In this document: in pieces, positions 31,830 to 40,925 of the stretch
Layout of the letters: the number at the start of each line of letters is the position of its first letter
Numbering within the stretch: position 1 is the first letter of the stretch
Assembly: GCA_902775975.1 (NCBI GenBank)
Contig: CACYOC010000027.1
Location: forward strand, 1 to 42,950
Source of the DNA: an uncultured Bacteroidales bacterium
GTDB taxonomy: Bacteria; Bacteroidota; Bacteroidia; Bacteroidales; Bacteroidaceae
DNA: 42,950 nt
Reading direction: 5' to 3'
Position numbers and translations under genes: made by a program
The notes under the pieces: generated by a model
Seen by the model: the letters and a program-made list of their open reading frames with translations, nothing else
Database searches by the model: none
What the model was told of the DNA's origin: nothing

Positions 31830-33722
31830 TTATTTCTTCTTACGAGGTTTGCGGATGGCCCAGCCTTCCTCTTCGAAATCAGGGATTTCACCCTTTAGCT
31901 TCATGCCCTTGGGATTCAGGAACTGCATCCAGTCTTCTTTTTGATGGGGCTTTTGGGGCTTGTTGGGCTCATGGGTCTTATGGGTCTTATGGGGCTCATG
32001 GGTTTGATGGGGCTTATGGGCTTTGACGCCCTTGCCCCCTTCGGAGGCATCGTTGCAGCGCACCTCGCGGCGCTTGTAGGTCTGGCCGTCGATGTACTTC
32101 ATGACGCGCTCGGCATCTTCCTCAGGCACTTCGAAGTATGACATGGTCTGCAGTAGGTCGATGTGACCAACCTCTACGTGCCCGCGTACATTTTTATTTA
32201 AGAACTGCATCAACTCGCCTGGATAGAAACCGTCCTTCTTGCCCAGGTTGATGAAGAGCTTCGTATAGCCAGGAGACCCACCCCTTTGCCCCTCCCTATC
32301 AGTGAGGGGAGTAGAATGTTTGCCTCCCTTAGAGCGATTACGCCCCTCTCTCGCAGAGAGGGGTTGGGGGAGAGTCTGGATCTCCGGTGCATTCTTATAG
32401 TAGTCTAAGAACCTGCCGAACTCCATGGAGACGATTTTCTTGATGAGGTCGTCCTTGTCGATGTACTCGAAGTAGCGGCTGATGTCCTGCATGAAGGGAG
32501 CAATCTGTTCCTCATCGACGTCGGCCTTGACTATCTGGTCCATCACTTTGTAGAGCTGCTTCTTGCAGATCTCCTCGGCAGAGGGAATGGTGCCTTGCTC
32601 AAAAGCCTTGCCAATCTCTCGTTCAATGTTGCGAATCTTGTACTTCTCGCGACTGTGAACGATGCTGAGGCTCGTACCCTTCTTGCCAGCACGACCGGTA
32701 CGGCCTGATCGGTGTGTGTAGTTCTCTATGTCGTCGGGCAGTCCGTAATTGATGACGTGCGTCAGATCATCGACATCGAGTCCGCGGGCAGCCACGTCGG
32801 TAGCTACCAGCAGCTGAACCGTGTGCTGGCGGAACTTCTGCATCGTCAGGTCGCGCTGCTGCTGCGACAGGTCGCCGTGTAGCGACTCGGCATTGTAACC
32901 GTCACGAATCAGTTTGTCTGCCACCTCCTGCGTCTCTACCTTCGTGCGACAGAAGATGATGGCAAAGATGCGGGGGTTGTAATCCACCAGACGCTTCAGT
33001 GCCAAGTACTTATCCTTGGCATTCACCATATAGTAGATGTGGTTCACATGCTCGGCACCCTCGTTGCGGCTGCCTACAACAATCTCCTTGGCATCGTGCA
33101 GATAACCCTTGGCAATGCGCTCAATGTCGCGGCTCATGGTAGCAGAGAAGAGCAGCGTGTTCCGCTCCTCAGGCACCTGTTCCAGTATCTCGTCGATGCT
33201 CTCCTGGAATCCCATATTCAGCATCTCGTCGGCCTCGTCCAGCACCACGTTTTGCACATCGTCCAACTGTGCCACGCCACGTTTCATCAGGTCGATGAGT
33301 CGGCCGGGGGTAGCTACGATAATCTGCACGCCCTTCCTCAAGGCACGTATCTGTTGCTCGATGCTGGCACCGCCATAGACCGCCTCGATGTGGATGCCCT
33401 CCAGGTATTTGCCAAAGTCGCGCAGGTCGTCGGCAATCTGTAAGCAAAGCTCTCGTGTAGGAGCGAGAATCAGGGCCAGCGGCAGACCTCTTCCCACTTC
33501 GCCTAAATGAGGACGGGGCTTCTCAGCAATCCTTTGCAGCACAGGAATGCCGAAGGCTGCAGTCTTGCCAGTACCCGTTTGTGCCAGCGCAATGACGTCT
33601 TGCTTGTTCTCTAATAAATAAGGTATTACTTCTTCCTGTACGGGCATGGGTTGTACGAACCCCATCTCCTCGATGGCATGGCGAATCTCTTCGCAGACGC
33701 CTAATTCTTCAAATGTCTTCAT
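31830..33722 (-). CDS. DEAD-box RNA helicase with DbpA-type RNA-binding domain
   Basis: 630 aa from ATG 33720-33722; the frame from 33734 begins with TTG and is less likely. Helicase motifs in order: Q-motif region, AQTGTGKT (47-54), PTREL (88-92), TPGR (138-141), DEAD (162-165), SAT (193-195), ATDVAARGLDVDD, HRSGRTGRAG. A DbpA/CsdA-like RNA-binding domain starts at YTKLFINLGKKDGFYPGELM. The role is RNA unwinding in ribosome assembly or decay. Between helicase and RNA-binding domain, residues about 446-482 are encoded by two GC-rich palindromes (PLSAREG, TPLTDREG). The tail holds a His/Lys/Pro/Thr 9-bp-repeat stretch. It lies 20 bp after the U32 gene and is likely co-transcribed. Confidence 0.92.
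   Translation of the reverse strand: MKTFEELGVCEEIRHAIEEMGFVQPMPVQEEVIPYLLENKQDVIALAQTGTGKTAAFGIPVLQRIAEKPRPHLGEVGRGLPLALILAPTRELCLQIADDLRDFGKYLEGIHIEAVYGGASIEQQIRALRKGVQIIVATPGRLIDLMKRGVAQLDDVQNVVLDEADEMLNMGFQESIDEILEQVPEERNTLLFSATMSRDIERIAKGYLHDAKEIVVGSRNEGAEHVNHIYYMVNAKDKYLALKRLVDYNPRIFAIIFCRTKVETQEVADKLIRDGYNAESLHGDLSQQQRDLTMQKFRQHTVQLLVATDVAARGLDVDDLTHVINYGLPDDIENYTHRSGRTGRAGKKGTSLSIVHSREKYKIRNIEREIGKAFEQGTIPSAEEICKKQLYKVMDQIVKADVDEEQIAPFMQDISRYFEYIDKDDLIKKIVSMEFGRFLDYYKNAPEIQTLPQPLSAREGRNRSKGGKHSTPLTDREGQRGGSPGYTKLFINLGKKDGFYPGELMQFLNKNVRGHVEVGHIDLLQTMSYFEVPEEDAERVMKYIDGQTYKRREVRCNDASEGGKGVKAHKPHQTHEPHKTHKTHEPNKPQKPHQKEDWMQFLNPKGMKLKGEIPDFEEEGWAIRKPRKKK
31955..32030. repeat. 9-bp array coding for the helicase tail
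   Basis: Roughly seven to eight 9-bp units (CTTATGGGT, CTCATGGGT, TTGATGGGG types) read in frame as repeats of HKTHEP/HKPHQ. The units match, in reverse complement, the 9-bp array between dapB and lepB. Confidence 0.75.
32277..32311. repeat. GC-rich palindromic element, copy 6 (in helicase gene)
   Basis: CCCACCCC, then CCCCTCCCTATCAGTGAGGGG. It encodes TPLTDREG and adjoining residues in the interdomain linker. Confidence 0.8.
32342..32376. repeat. GC-rich palindromic element, copy 7 (in helicase gene)
   Basis: CCCCTCTCTCGCAGAGAGGGG is a near-perfect hairpin followed by TTGGGGGAGAG. It encodes PLSAREG in the same linker, 31 bp from copy 6. Confidence 0.8.
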
Positions 33723-33742
33723 TGTCGGATACAAAGTGGTTT

Positions 33743-34990
33743 TTATTGGCTTTTGATGATCTTGAACAGTTTGTCGCTGGGGCGTACCTTCTCGGGTACC
33801 TTGATGCTGACACGCGTGCCCTGCTGGGCAACGGTGACACTGGAGGTGTCGTCGTGTATCTCGTCAACGGTGACGTAGAGTGCTCCGGTGGTAGGACCGG
33901 TGATAAGCATCTTGTCACCAATGGCAAAAGTATCGGCCTCGACGGTAAATTCAGCAACGCCTAACTTGGAGAAGTACTTTACGCCCTTGCCGATGTACTG
34001 CTTGCGCTCAGTGGCATTGCTGCCGTAGTTGCTGTTCCACTCGCCCAGCAGTTGTCCTTGGTAGTAGCCGTCCCAGAAGCCACGGTTGAAGACGGTGGCG
34101 AGGCGCTCGTCCCACGCATCTTTCTTCTCTTCCGTGAAGCTACCGTCCAAGACGCTCTGGATGGCTTCCTTGTAGCATTGTACTACGGTGAGCACATATT
34201 CAGGACCACGGGCACGCCCCTCAATCTTAAAGACGCGCACGCCAGCCTGCATCATCTTATCAATAAAGCGGATGGTCTTCAGGTCCTTGGGCGACATGAT
34301 ATACTTATTGTCAATCTCCAGTTCTGTTCCCGTCTCGCGGTCGGTGACGATGTACGAGCGGCGGCACAGCTGCATGCAGGCACCGCGGTTGGCACTGCGT
34401 CCTGTATTGTCAAGACTCATGTAGCACTTGCCGCTGACCGCCATGCAGAGTGCTCCGTGGCAGAACATCTCGATGCGTACCAACTCTCCGGAAGGTCCGC
34501 AGATATGTTGTTCCTCTATCTGGCGGTATATCTCTGCCACCTGCTCCATGCGCAACTCTCGGGCGAGCACGACGACATCGGCAAACTGGGCATAGAAGCG
34601 CAGCGCTTCGATGTTCGAAATGTTCAGCTGTGTGCTGAGGTGAACCTCCACGCCCTGTTGCCGGCAATATTGCATGACGGCAATGTCGCAGGCGATGACG
34701 GCGCTGATGCCTGCCTCGCGGGCAGCATCGATGATCTGGTGCATCAGGGGAATGTCCTCGCCGTAGATGATGGTGTTGACGGTAAGGTACGACTTGACGC
34801 CGTGCTCCCGGCAGATGGTGGCAATGTCGCGCAGGTCGTCGATGGTGAAGTGGTTGGCGGAGTGCGACCGCATGTTGAGCTGTTCCACACCGAAGTAGAT
34901 GGAACCGGCACCGGCCTTCAAGGCTGCAGCCAGTGAGTCGCGGCTGCCGACAGGGGCCATGATTTCGTAGTCTTGTATGTTGTTGTTCAT
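33743..34990 (-). CDS. U32 family protein (TrhP/RlhA-like RNA hydroxylation type)
   Basis: 415 aa. Annotated historically as collagenase-like peptidase, but characterised U32 members (TrhP/YegQ, RlhA/YdcP) take part in RNA hydroxylation. Seen: MAPVGSRDSLAAALKAGAGSIYFG start, HLSTQLNISN, VVLARELR, and the four-Cys set C182 (HGALC), C189 (SGKC), C205 and C209 (NRGACMQLCR), which probably bind an iron-sulfur cluster. FKIEGRARGPEYV is also typical. The C-terminal beta domain starts near residue 330. Which RNA it modifies cannot be told from sequence alone. Confidence 0.85.
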   Translation of the reverse strand: MNNNIQDYEIMAPVGSRDSLAAALKAGAGSIYFGVEQLNMRSHSANHFTIDDLRDIATICREHGVKSYLTVNTIIYGEDIPLMHQIIDAAREAGISAVIACDIAVMQYCRQQGVEVHLSTQLNISNIEALRFYAQFADVVVLARELRMEQVAEIYRQIEEQHICGPSGELVRIEMFCHGALCMAVSGKCYMSLDNTGRSANRGACMQLCRRSYIVTDRETGTELEIDNKYIMSPKDLKTIRFIDKMMQAGVRVFKIEGRARGPEYVLTVVQCYKEAIQSVLDGSFTEEKKDAWDERLATVFNRGFWDGYYQGQLLGEWNSNYGSNATERKQYIGKGVKYFSKLGVAEFTVEADTFAIGDKMLITGPTTGALYVTVDEIHDDTSSVTVAQQGTRVSIKVPEKVRPSDKLFKIIKSQ

Positions 34991-35004
34991 TCTTTTTTTC
35001 TTTT

Positions 35005-35116
35005 TCGTTATGTCGTTATGTCGATATTTCGATATGTCGTTATGTCGTTATGTCGATATGTAGTTATGTCGATATGTCGTTATGTCGATATGTCGTTATG
35101 TCGATATGTCGATATG
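35005..35116. repeat. 8-bp tandem array (TCGTTATG/TCGATATG)14
   Basis: Fourteen uninterrupted 8-bp units alternate irregularly between TCGTTATG and TCGATATG, with two single-base variants. With the palindrome at 35126-35160 it fills the 168-bp rodA-U32 spacer; no gene is visible there. Confidence 0.92.
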
Positions 35117-35125
35117 TCATTTTAA

Positions 35126-35160
35126 TCTCCCCTCCCTCGGGGAGGGGCAGGGGGTGGGCT
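35126..35160. repeat. GC-rich palindromic element, copy 8 (after rodA)
   Basis: CTCCCCTCCCTCGGGGAGGGG followed by CAGGGGGTGGGCTA. The last bases overlap the rodA stop codon (minus strand TAG at 35159-35161), the same junction as at the smalltalk stop. Confidence 0.82.
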
Positions 35161-36616
35161 ACTTCTGCCTACTGGCATCCAGTCGCAAGAAGATGAAGAG
35201 CAGCAGCGTGAATCCCCACAGCGACGAACCGCCATAGCTGAAGAAGGGTAGGGGAATGCCGATGACGGGGGTGAGTCCCAGTACCATGCCGACGTTGATG
35301 AAGACGTGGAACAGGAAGATGCTTAACACGCAGTAGCCGTAGATGCGGGCAAAGTGGAACGGTTGTCGCTCGGAAAGATAGATGAGTCGCCAGATGAGCG
35401 CCAAGAACAGCAGAAGGACACCTGCAGAACCTACAAATCCTTCTTCCTCGCCGACGGTGCAGAAGATGAAGTCGGTGTCTTGCTCAGGCACGAACTTCAG
35501 CTTGGTCTGGGTGCCGTTGAGGAATCCCTTACCTTCCAGACCGCCCGAGCCGATGGCTATCTCCGACTGATGAACGTTATAGCCGGCGCCCCGCAAGTCT
35601 TCGTCGAGACCTAACAGCACGTTGATGCGGGAGCGCTGGTGAGGTTCCATGACGTTTTGCATGATGTAGTCGCTACCATAATAGAATAAGGTAGAGCCTA
35701 TCGCGAAGAGGGCTATGAAGTAATAGGTATGGAAACGACTGCCCAGTCCTTCCCATAGCAGATAACCTGTGATGGCGGCAATGATGGCCAGTTGGATATA
35801 GATGATGTTCAGCGGAATGAGCAATAGCGGCAGCGACAGTAGCGTTGCTCCAATGGCATAGAATAACAGGTGCATGGCGAGACGACGGTTGCCATAGACC
35901 CATACCATGCCGATAGAGAACAGCTGGACGAGCAGCAGTACGGTGAACTCGCCGACGGAGGTGAGCGAAGAGCCCATATAGACGTCGGCATAGCGGATGC
36001 CGACAACGAAATAGACAACCATGGCAACGCCGGTGAACAGAATGCTGCCAGGCATACCCTCACGATAGAACATGAGGAAGAAGGACAGATAGACCAGCGC
36101 TGAACCCGTCTCACGCTGTAGCACGATGCAGACCATCGGCAGCAGGATGATGAGCAGACTGCCGGCAAAGTGGCGCCACTGCTGGATGTTATAGCCATAG
36201 ATGGACATGAACTTCGCCAGTGCCAGTGCCGTGGCAAACTTGGCAAACTCGGCAGGTTGCAGACGAAGGGGGCCTAACACCAGCCAAGAGCGGGAACCCT
36301 TGATGCTATGCGGATTGAATATCGTCAGGAACAGCAATAGCAGCAACAGTCCGTAGATGATGTAGGAGAAGGTATCGTAGAAACGGTCGTCGAGCATGAC
36401 GATGACAAAGCCCAGCATGATGCTGGTGCCTATCCAAACAATCTGCATGCCTGAACGGGTGGAGAGGCTGAAGATGTCGGTATCGCCATAAGAATAGCTG
36501 GCACCGCACACGCTGAGCCACCCGAAGCTGAGCAGGGCGATGTAGATGGCTATCGTCCACCAGTCGAGGTTGCGTAGTACGCTTTGCTGTCGATGACTAT
36601 CTGCTGGTGTTACCAT
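35159..36616 (-). CDS. rodA: Rod shape-determining protein RodA (SEDS glycosyltransferase)
   Basis: 485 aa with about ten to twelve hydrophobic helices. It polymerises peptidoglycan glycan strands for cell elongation together with PBP2. The SEDS catalytic aspartate appears as D340 in LLGLDEDLRGAGYNVHQSEI, followed by IAIGSGGLEGKGFLNGTQ and PEQDTDFIFCTVGEEEGF. The C-terminal block LTPVIGIPLPFFSYGGSS is complete. The start overlaps the mrdA end by 20 bp, so the pair is likely translationally coupled. The stop abuts a GC-rich palindrome. Confidence 0.95.
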   Translation of the reverse strand: MVTPADSHRQQSVLRNLDWWTIAIYIALLSFGWLSVCGASYSYGDTDIFSLSTRSGMQIVWIGTSIMLGFVIVMLDDRFYDTFSYIIYGLLLLLLFLTIFNPHSIKGSRSWLVLGPLRLQPAEFAKFATALALAKFMSIYGYNIQQWRHFAGSLLIILLPMVCIVLQRETGSALVYLSFFLMFYREGMPGSILFTGVAMVVYFVVGIRYADVYMGSSLTSVGEFTVLLLVQLFSIGMVWVYGNRRLAMHLLFYAIGATLLSLPLLLIPLNIIYIQLAIIAAITGYLLWEGLGSRFHTYYFIALFAIGSTLFYYGSDYIMQNVMEPHQRSRINVLLGLDEDLRGAGYNVHQSEIAIGSGGLEGKGFLNGTQTKLKFVPEQDTDFIFCTVGEEEGFVGSAGVLLLFLALIWRLIYLSERQPFHFARIYGYCVLSIFLFHVFINVGMVLGLTPVIGIPLPFFSYGGSSLWGFTLLLFIFLRLDASRQK

Positions 36617-38456
36617 AGGAGATGTGTCTGTTTTGCAAGTCGGTAGCCCTGTGTTCTGAAGACTCCGACAGCTTACCGTTAATATACTGTTCCATGATCA
36701 GCCCGCCAATGGGCACGCCATAAGTAGCACCCCAGCCACCGTTCTCGACATAGACGGCAACGGCAATCTTGGGGTTGTCCATGGGGGCAAAGCCCATGAA
36801 TACGGAGTGGTCGTGACCACGGTTCTGGGCCGTACCCGTCTTGCCGCAAGCCATGAAGTCGTACTTGGCCAGTTCATGGCATGTGCCTCCCGTAGCAGAA
36901 GCTCGCATGCCCTGCACGACATAGTCGTAGGCTTCACGGCTGGCCATGGTGTGACGCTTCTGGGTATAGAGACTGTCTAAAGGTTCATCCTGTATCTTTT
37001 TGACGACATGTGGTGTGATGAACCAGCCACGGTTGGCAATGGTAGCACCAAGGTTGGCAATCTGCAGCGGCGTAGCATTAACCTCACCCTGTCCGATGGC
37101 AATAGAGATGATGGTCAGTCCGTTCCACGAACCCTTGTAGGCCTTGTCGTAGAACTCCGCATTGGGGATGAGGCCTCGCTTCTCGCCAGGCAAATCGACA
37201 CCTAACCGATAGCCGAAGCCCATAGACACCATGTAGTCGCGCCACGTGTTCATGGCTTGCTGCACGGAACCGTACTTCCTGGAACCTATCATGTAGTAGA
37301 GTCCCCAGCAGAAATAACCGTTGCACGACGTGGAGAGTGCTGGAATGAGTGGCAGTGGAGACGCATGGCCGTGACAGCCGACATGCAGTCCTCGGTAGTT
37401 GAAACCGTGCTGGCAGGGATAGGCCGTCTGTGTAGGATGAATGATGCCTTCGGTCATAAAGGTCAAGCCCTGCGTGGTCTTAAACGTTGAACCGGGAGGA
37501 TACTGACCCATGATGCTTCGGTTGAGCAGAGGTTTCCACACATTCTGACTCAGCGCACGATGACTCTTGGAGCGCTGGCGACCCACCATCATGCGTGGGT
37601 CGTAGCTGGGAGATGATACCATGCAGAGAATCTCGCCCGTCTGGGGCTCGATGGCAACGATACTGCCAATCTTGCCCTCCATCAGTCGCTCACCCAGCGC
37701 CTGGAGGTCGGCATCCAGTCCCAACGTCAGGTTCTTGCCGGCAACAGGCTTGCGGTCGAACTTTCCTTGCTGGTAGCGGCCTTGCACTCTGCCGTGAGCG
37801 TCACGGAGCAGAATCTGCATACCCTTCTGTCCCCGCAACTGCCGTTCATAGCTGCGCTCCACGCCTAACTTGCCAATGTAGTCGCCAGGCTGGTAGTAGT
37901 CGTCTTCCTCAATGTCGGCGGTCGAGACTTCACCGATATCTCCGAGAACGTGTGCAGCAAAGGGATACTGGTATTGGCGGATGGAGCGTCGTTGTATGTA
38001 AAAGCCGGGATACTGGAACATCTTCTCCTGGAACACGCTGAAGTCTTCCTCTGCCAATTGGCTCATGAAGAGTTGTTGGGTGAAGCGCGAATAGCCCGGG
38101 TTTTTGTTGCGGTCCTTGATGGTTGCCATGCGGCGGTCGAACTCTTCGCGTGTGATGTTCAGCGTCTTACAGAAATCGAGGGTGTCCAGTCTGCCCTTGG
38201 CTTCGTTCATGACCACCATAATGTCGTAGGCTGGCTGGTTGAATACCAGCAGCTTGCCGTTGCGGTCGGTGATGATGCCCCTTGAGGGGAATTCTATCTT
38301 TTTCAGGAAAGCGTTGGAGTCGGCACTCTTCTTGTAGTCGTCACTGGTAATCTGCAGGGTGAACAGACGGATGATATAGACAGCAATGATGAGTGCTGCC
38401 ACCCCGCCAATCACATAACGGCGATAATCCAGTTCGTGGTCTTTTACGTCTTTCAC
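36597..38456 (-). CDS. mrdA: Penicillin-binding protein 2 (elongation transpeptidase)
   Basis: 619 aa. N-terminal membrane helix (about 13-33), PBP dimerisation/pedestal domain with PSRGIITDRNGKLL (about 57-70), then the transpeptidase domain: SxxK with active S323 (PPGSTFK), SxN as STSCNGYF, and KTGTAQN. The enzyme cross-links peptidoglycan on the lateral wall as partner of RodA and the Mre proteins. Length and motifs are normal. It starts 21 bp after mreD. Confidence 0.95.
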   Translation of the reverse strand: MKDVKDHELDYRRYVIGGVAALIIAVYIIRLFTLQITSDDYKKSADSNAFLKKIEFPSRGIITDRNGKLLVFNQPAYDIMVVMNEAKGRLDTLDFCKTLNITREEFDRRMATIKDRNKNPGYSRFTQQLFMSQLAEEDFSVFQEKMFQYPGFYIQRRSIRQYQYPFAAHVLGDIGEVSTADIEEDDYYQPGDYIGKLGVERSYERQLRGQKGMQILLRDAHGRVQGRYQQGKFDRKPVAGKNLTLGLDADLQALGERLMEGKIGSIVAIEPQTGEILCMVSSPSYDPRMMVGRQRSKSHRALSQNVWKPLLNRSIMGQYPPGSTFKTTQGLTFMTEGIIHPTQTAYPCQHGFNYRGLHVGCHGHASPLPLIPALSTSCNGYFCWGLYYMIGSRKYGSVQQAMNTWRDYMVSMGFGYRLGVDLPGEKRGLIPNAEFYDKAYKGSWNGLTIISIAIGQGEVNATPLQIANLGATIANRGWFITPHVVKKIQDEPLDSLYTQKRHTMASREAYDYVVQGMRASATGGTCHELAKYDFMACGKTGTAQNRGHDHSVFMGFAPMDNPKIAVAVYVENGGWGATYGVPIGGLIMEQYINGKLSESSEHRATDLQNRHISYGNTSR

Positions 38457-38477
38457 GATAGCCCTCCTTTCGCCTTC

Positions 38478-38978
38478 TTATTTCTTTTTGGCAGTCTCAA
38501 AGGTGAATATGAGTGCCAAAGTGATAGCGGCACTGCCTACTACACATGCTATCCAGCGCAAAGGATTGAAGAACGAGAACTGCTCGAATGTGAAGAACAG
38601 CATGCAGTATAGCAGGACGAGAGGAATGGCATAGTAGCTATACCTGAGTGCTCCAAGCGACTTGATGGACGGCTTGAAACCAGACAACACGTCGCGCGAC
38701 ATGAACATGCCGAGATAGTAGGGTTGTATGGCGGCAATGGCTGTTAGCGAGGCAGCGGCTACTCCTGGCGTGTTGGTAAAGATATCGACCGACAGTCCCA
38801 TGGAAAAGCCCCATAGGAGAATAGACCATTTCGGGTGCTGATAAGGAAATTGCAGAATGAAATAGACATACAGCAAAGGCGTGGCGACACCCAGCAGGTG
38901 GATGTAGTCCAACAACAGCACTTGTGCTATGAGGAACACCAGTAGCGTTGCTATTCGTTTCAGCGTGTCTGTCTTCAT
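38478..38978 (-). CDS. mreD: Rod shape-determining protein MreD
   Basis: 166 aa, almost wholly hydrophobic with about five to six membrane helices and a Lys-rich end (FETAKKK). Sequence conservation in MreD is low; the call rests on size, topology, SMGLSVDIFTNTPG (typical of the family) and position between mreC and mrdA. It starts 1 bp after the mreC stop. Confidence 0.9.
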   Translation of the reverse strand: MKTDTLKRIATLLVFLIAQVLLLDYIHLLGVATPLLYVYFILQFPYQHPKWSILLWGFSMGLSVDIFTNTPGVAAASLTAIAAIQPYYLGMFMSRDVLSGFKPSIKSLGALRYSYYAIPLVLLYCMLFFTFEQFSFFNPLRWIACVVGSAAITLALIFTFETAKKK

Positions 38979-38979
38979 G

Positions 38980-39849
38980 TTATTCCTTTACGTTCAGTTT
39001 CAGAGAGTCTTTGGCGGCTTGCTGCAGTCTCATGCGCTCAGCAATGGACTTGTCGCTGATGACTACGACGTCGCGAATGTTGCCGAAATCGGTCGAGAGT
39101 CTGATTTTCAGACGATACGAGAGTCCGTCGCTGGAGTTGAAGGCTTTCTCTACGCGTCCTACCAGCACACCGGCAGGGAAAATGCTGGAGTAGCCGTTCG
39201 TCTCTACCCAGTCGCCGCGCTTGAAACGGGCATGGCGTGGAATGTTCTCCAAATAAGCATAGCGAGCGTCGCCTCCCTCCCAGCGGAGCACTCCGAAATA
39301 GCCTTGCCCTCTGATGGCACAGCTGATGCGCGAGGAATGGCTATTCAGAATGGGAATGATGACGGAATAATGGGTGGAGGTCAGATAGACCACGCCGACA
39401 ATACCTTGTCCGCAGGCAACACCCATGCCCGTCTCAATACCGTCGGATGTACCCCGGTCGATGGTCATCAGGTTGTCGGGGCTGTCCAGTTCGTTGTTGA
39501 TCACTTTGGCAGGTATGAGCTGATACTGGCTCAGTGAGTCCAGCTCCTGTTTCTCGCGGTCGCTGATGTGCTTCGTCCGGTCGGCATACAACCGGCGCAG
39601 TTGCGTCACCTGACGTTCCAGATAGTAGTTGCGGAGCGCCAGGTCGCTGTTGACTTCCTTCAGGTGAAAGAGTGACTTGACGGCAGAGCTGTATTGATAG
39701 ACCGTCCCTGCCACATAGTTTGCTGACGAGAACCACACACTGCTCTGGTAGCTGTTGTGTTGAAACAACAGCACCAGACTCACCACTTCCAGCACTACAA
39801 ATAAAAGCCAGTGGTAGTGACGTTGTAGGAACTCCAGCAGATTATGCAT
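38980..39849 (-). CDS. mreC: Rod shape-determining protein MreC
   Basis: 289 aa: one membrane helix (about 13-30), a coiled coil (about 60-105, NSDLALRNYYLERQVTQLR), then the periplasmic beta-barrel domain with IDRGTSDGIETGMGV, GIVGVVYLTS and SRISCAIRGQG. It links MreB inside the cell to PBP2 outside. It starts 7 bp after mreB. Confidence 0.93.
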   Translation of the reverse strand: MHNLLEFLQRHYHWLLFVVLEVVSLVLLFQHNSYQSSVWFSSANYVAGTVYQYSSAVKSLFHLKEVNSDLALRNYYLERQVTQLRRLYADRTKHISDREKQELDSLSQYQLIPAKVINNELDSPDNLMTIDRGTSDGIETGMGVACGQGIVGVVYLTSTHYSVIIPILNSHSSRISCAIRGQGYFGVLRWEGGDARYAYLENIPRHARFKRGDWVETNGYSSIFPAGVLVGRVEKAFNSSDGLSYRLKIRLSTDFGNIRDVVVISDKSIAERMRLQQAAKDSLKLNVKE

Positions 39850-39856
39850 GGTGGCG

Positions 39857-40879
39857 TTACCTCATCAAGAAGGTGAAGCGGTCAACGTTCTTCAACGCTA
39901 TGCCGGCACCTTTGGCAACAGAGTGCAACGGGTCTTCGGCAATATGGAAGGGAATGTTGATCTTGTCTTCCAGACGGCGGTCAAGACCACGCAGCAGTGC
40001 TCCGCCACCAGCCAGCCAGATGCCGTTCTTGACGATGTCGGCATACAGCTCAGGGGGCGTGTTCTCCAAAGCAGAGAGTACAGCGTTCTCAATCTTTGCT
40101 ACGGTCTTGTCCATGCAATGGGCAATCTCCTGGTAGCAAACAGGAACCTCCATAGGCAGTGCCGTAATGCGGTTCGGGCCGTGTACAACGTAGTCGTCAG
40201 GAGCCTCGTCGCCTAAGTCTGTCAATGCCGAGCCGACGGCAATCTTGATGCGCTCCGCCATACGCTCAGAGACCTTTACGTTGTGCTGGCGCGACATGTA
40301 TTCCTGAATGTCGGAAGTCAGGTCGTCGCCTGCCGTACGGATGGAGTTGTTGGAAACGATACCGCCCAGTGAGATGACGGCAATCTCGGTAGAGCCACCG
40401 CCGATATCGACAATCATGTTGCCCTCGGGGGCTTCTACGTCGATACCGATACCGATGGCTGCTGCCATGGGTTCAAAGATCAGATAGACATCACGACCAT
40501 CGGCGTGCTCTGCACTGTCGCGGACGGCACGGAGCTCTACTTCCGTAGAACCCGACGGAACACCGATGACCATGCGCAGCGAAGGTGAGAAGAGGCGTGA
40601 GCCGCGGTGAACCATCTTGATGAGGCCACGCATCATCTGCTCACAAGCGGAGAAGTCGGCTATCACACCGTCGCGAAGCGGGCGCACGGTGCGGATGTTG
40701 TCATGTGTCTTCTCGTACATCATCTTGGCCTTGCTGCCAACAGCCAGCATCTTGCCGGTGTGGCGGTCCAGTGCTACTACTGAGGGCTCGTCAACAACTA
40801 TCTTGTCATCGCTGATGATAATGGTGTTGGCGGTGCCAAGGTCCATTGCTATTTCTTGGACAAAACTGAAAAATCCCAT
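39857..40879 (-). CDS. mreB: Rod shape-determining protein MreB (bacterial actin)
   Basis: 340 aa, standard length. Actin-fold ATPase forming membrane-bound filaments that orient wall synthesis. Phosphate 1 region: MDLGTANTIIISDD; phosphate 2: IVDIGGGSTEIAVISLGG; adenosine region: GIWLAGGGALLRGLD. The amphipathic start MGFFSF probably binds the membrane. It follows the one-domain purH gene after a 42-bp AT-rich repeat. Confidence 0.97.
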   Translation of the reverse strand: MGFFSFVQEIAMDLGTANTIIISDDKIVVDEPSVVALDRHTGKMLAVGSKAKMMYEKTHDNIRTVRPLRDGVIADFSACEQMMRGLIKMVHRGSRLFSPSLRMVIGVPSGSTEVELRAVRDSAEHADGRDVYLIFEPMAAAIGIGIDVEAPEGNMIVDIGGGSTEIAVISLGGIVSNNSIRTAGDDLTSDIQEYMSRQHNVKVSERMAERIKIAVGSALTDLGDEAPDDYVVHGPNRITALPMEVPVCYQEIAHCMDKTVAKIENAVLSALENTPPELYADIVKNGIWLAGGGALLRGLDRRLEDKINIPFHIAEDPLHSVAKGAGIALKNVDRFTFLMR

Positions 40880-40883
40880 TTTA

Positions 40884-40925
40884 ATTTACTATTTGACAAT
40901 TTACAATTTACTATTTGCAATTTAC
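40884..40925. repeat. AT-rich array between purH and mreB
   Basis: Inverted copies of the AATTGTA/AATAGTA family (AATTTAC, TATTTGAC, AATTTACAATTTAC). The repeat reaches into the last codons of purH, and the purH stop TAA is part of it. Confidence 0.7.
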
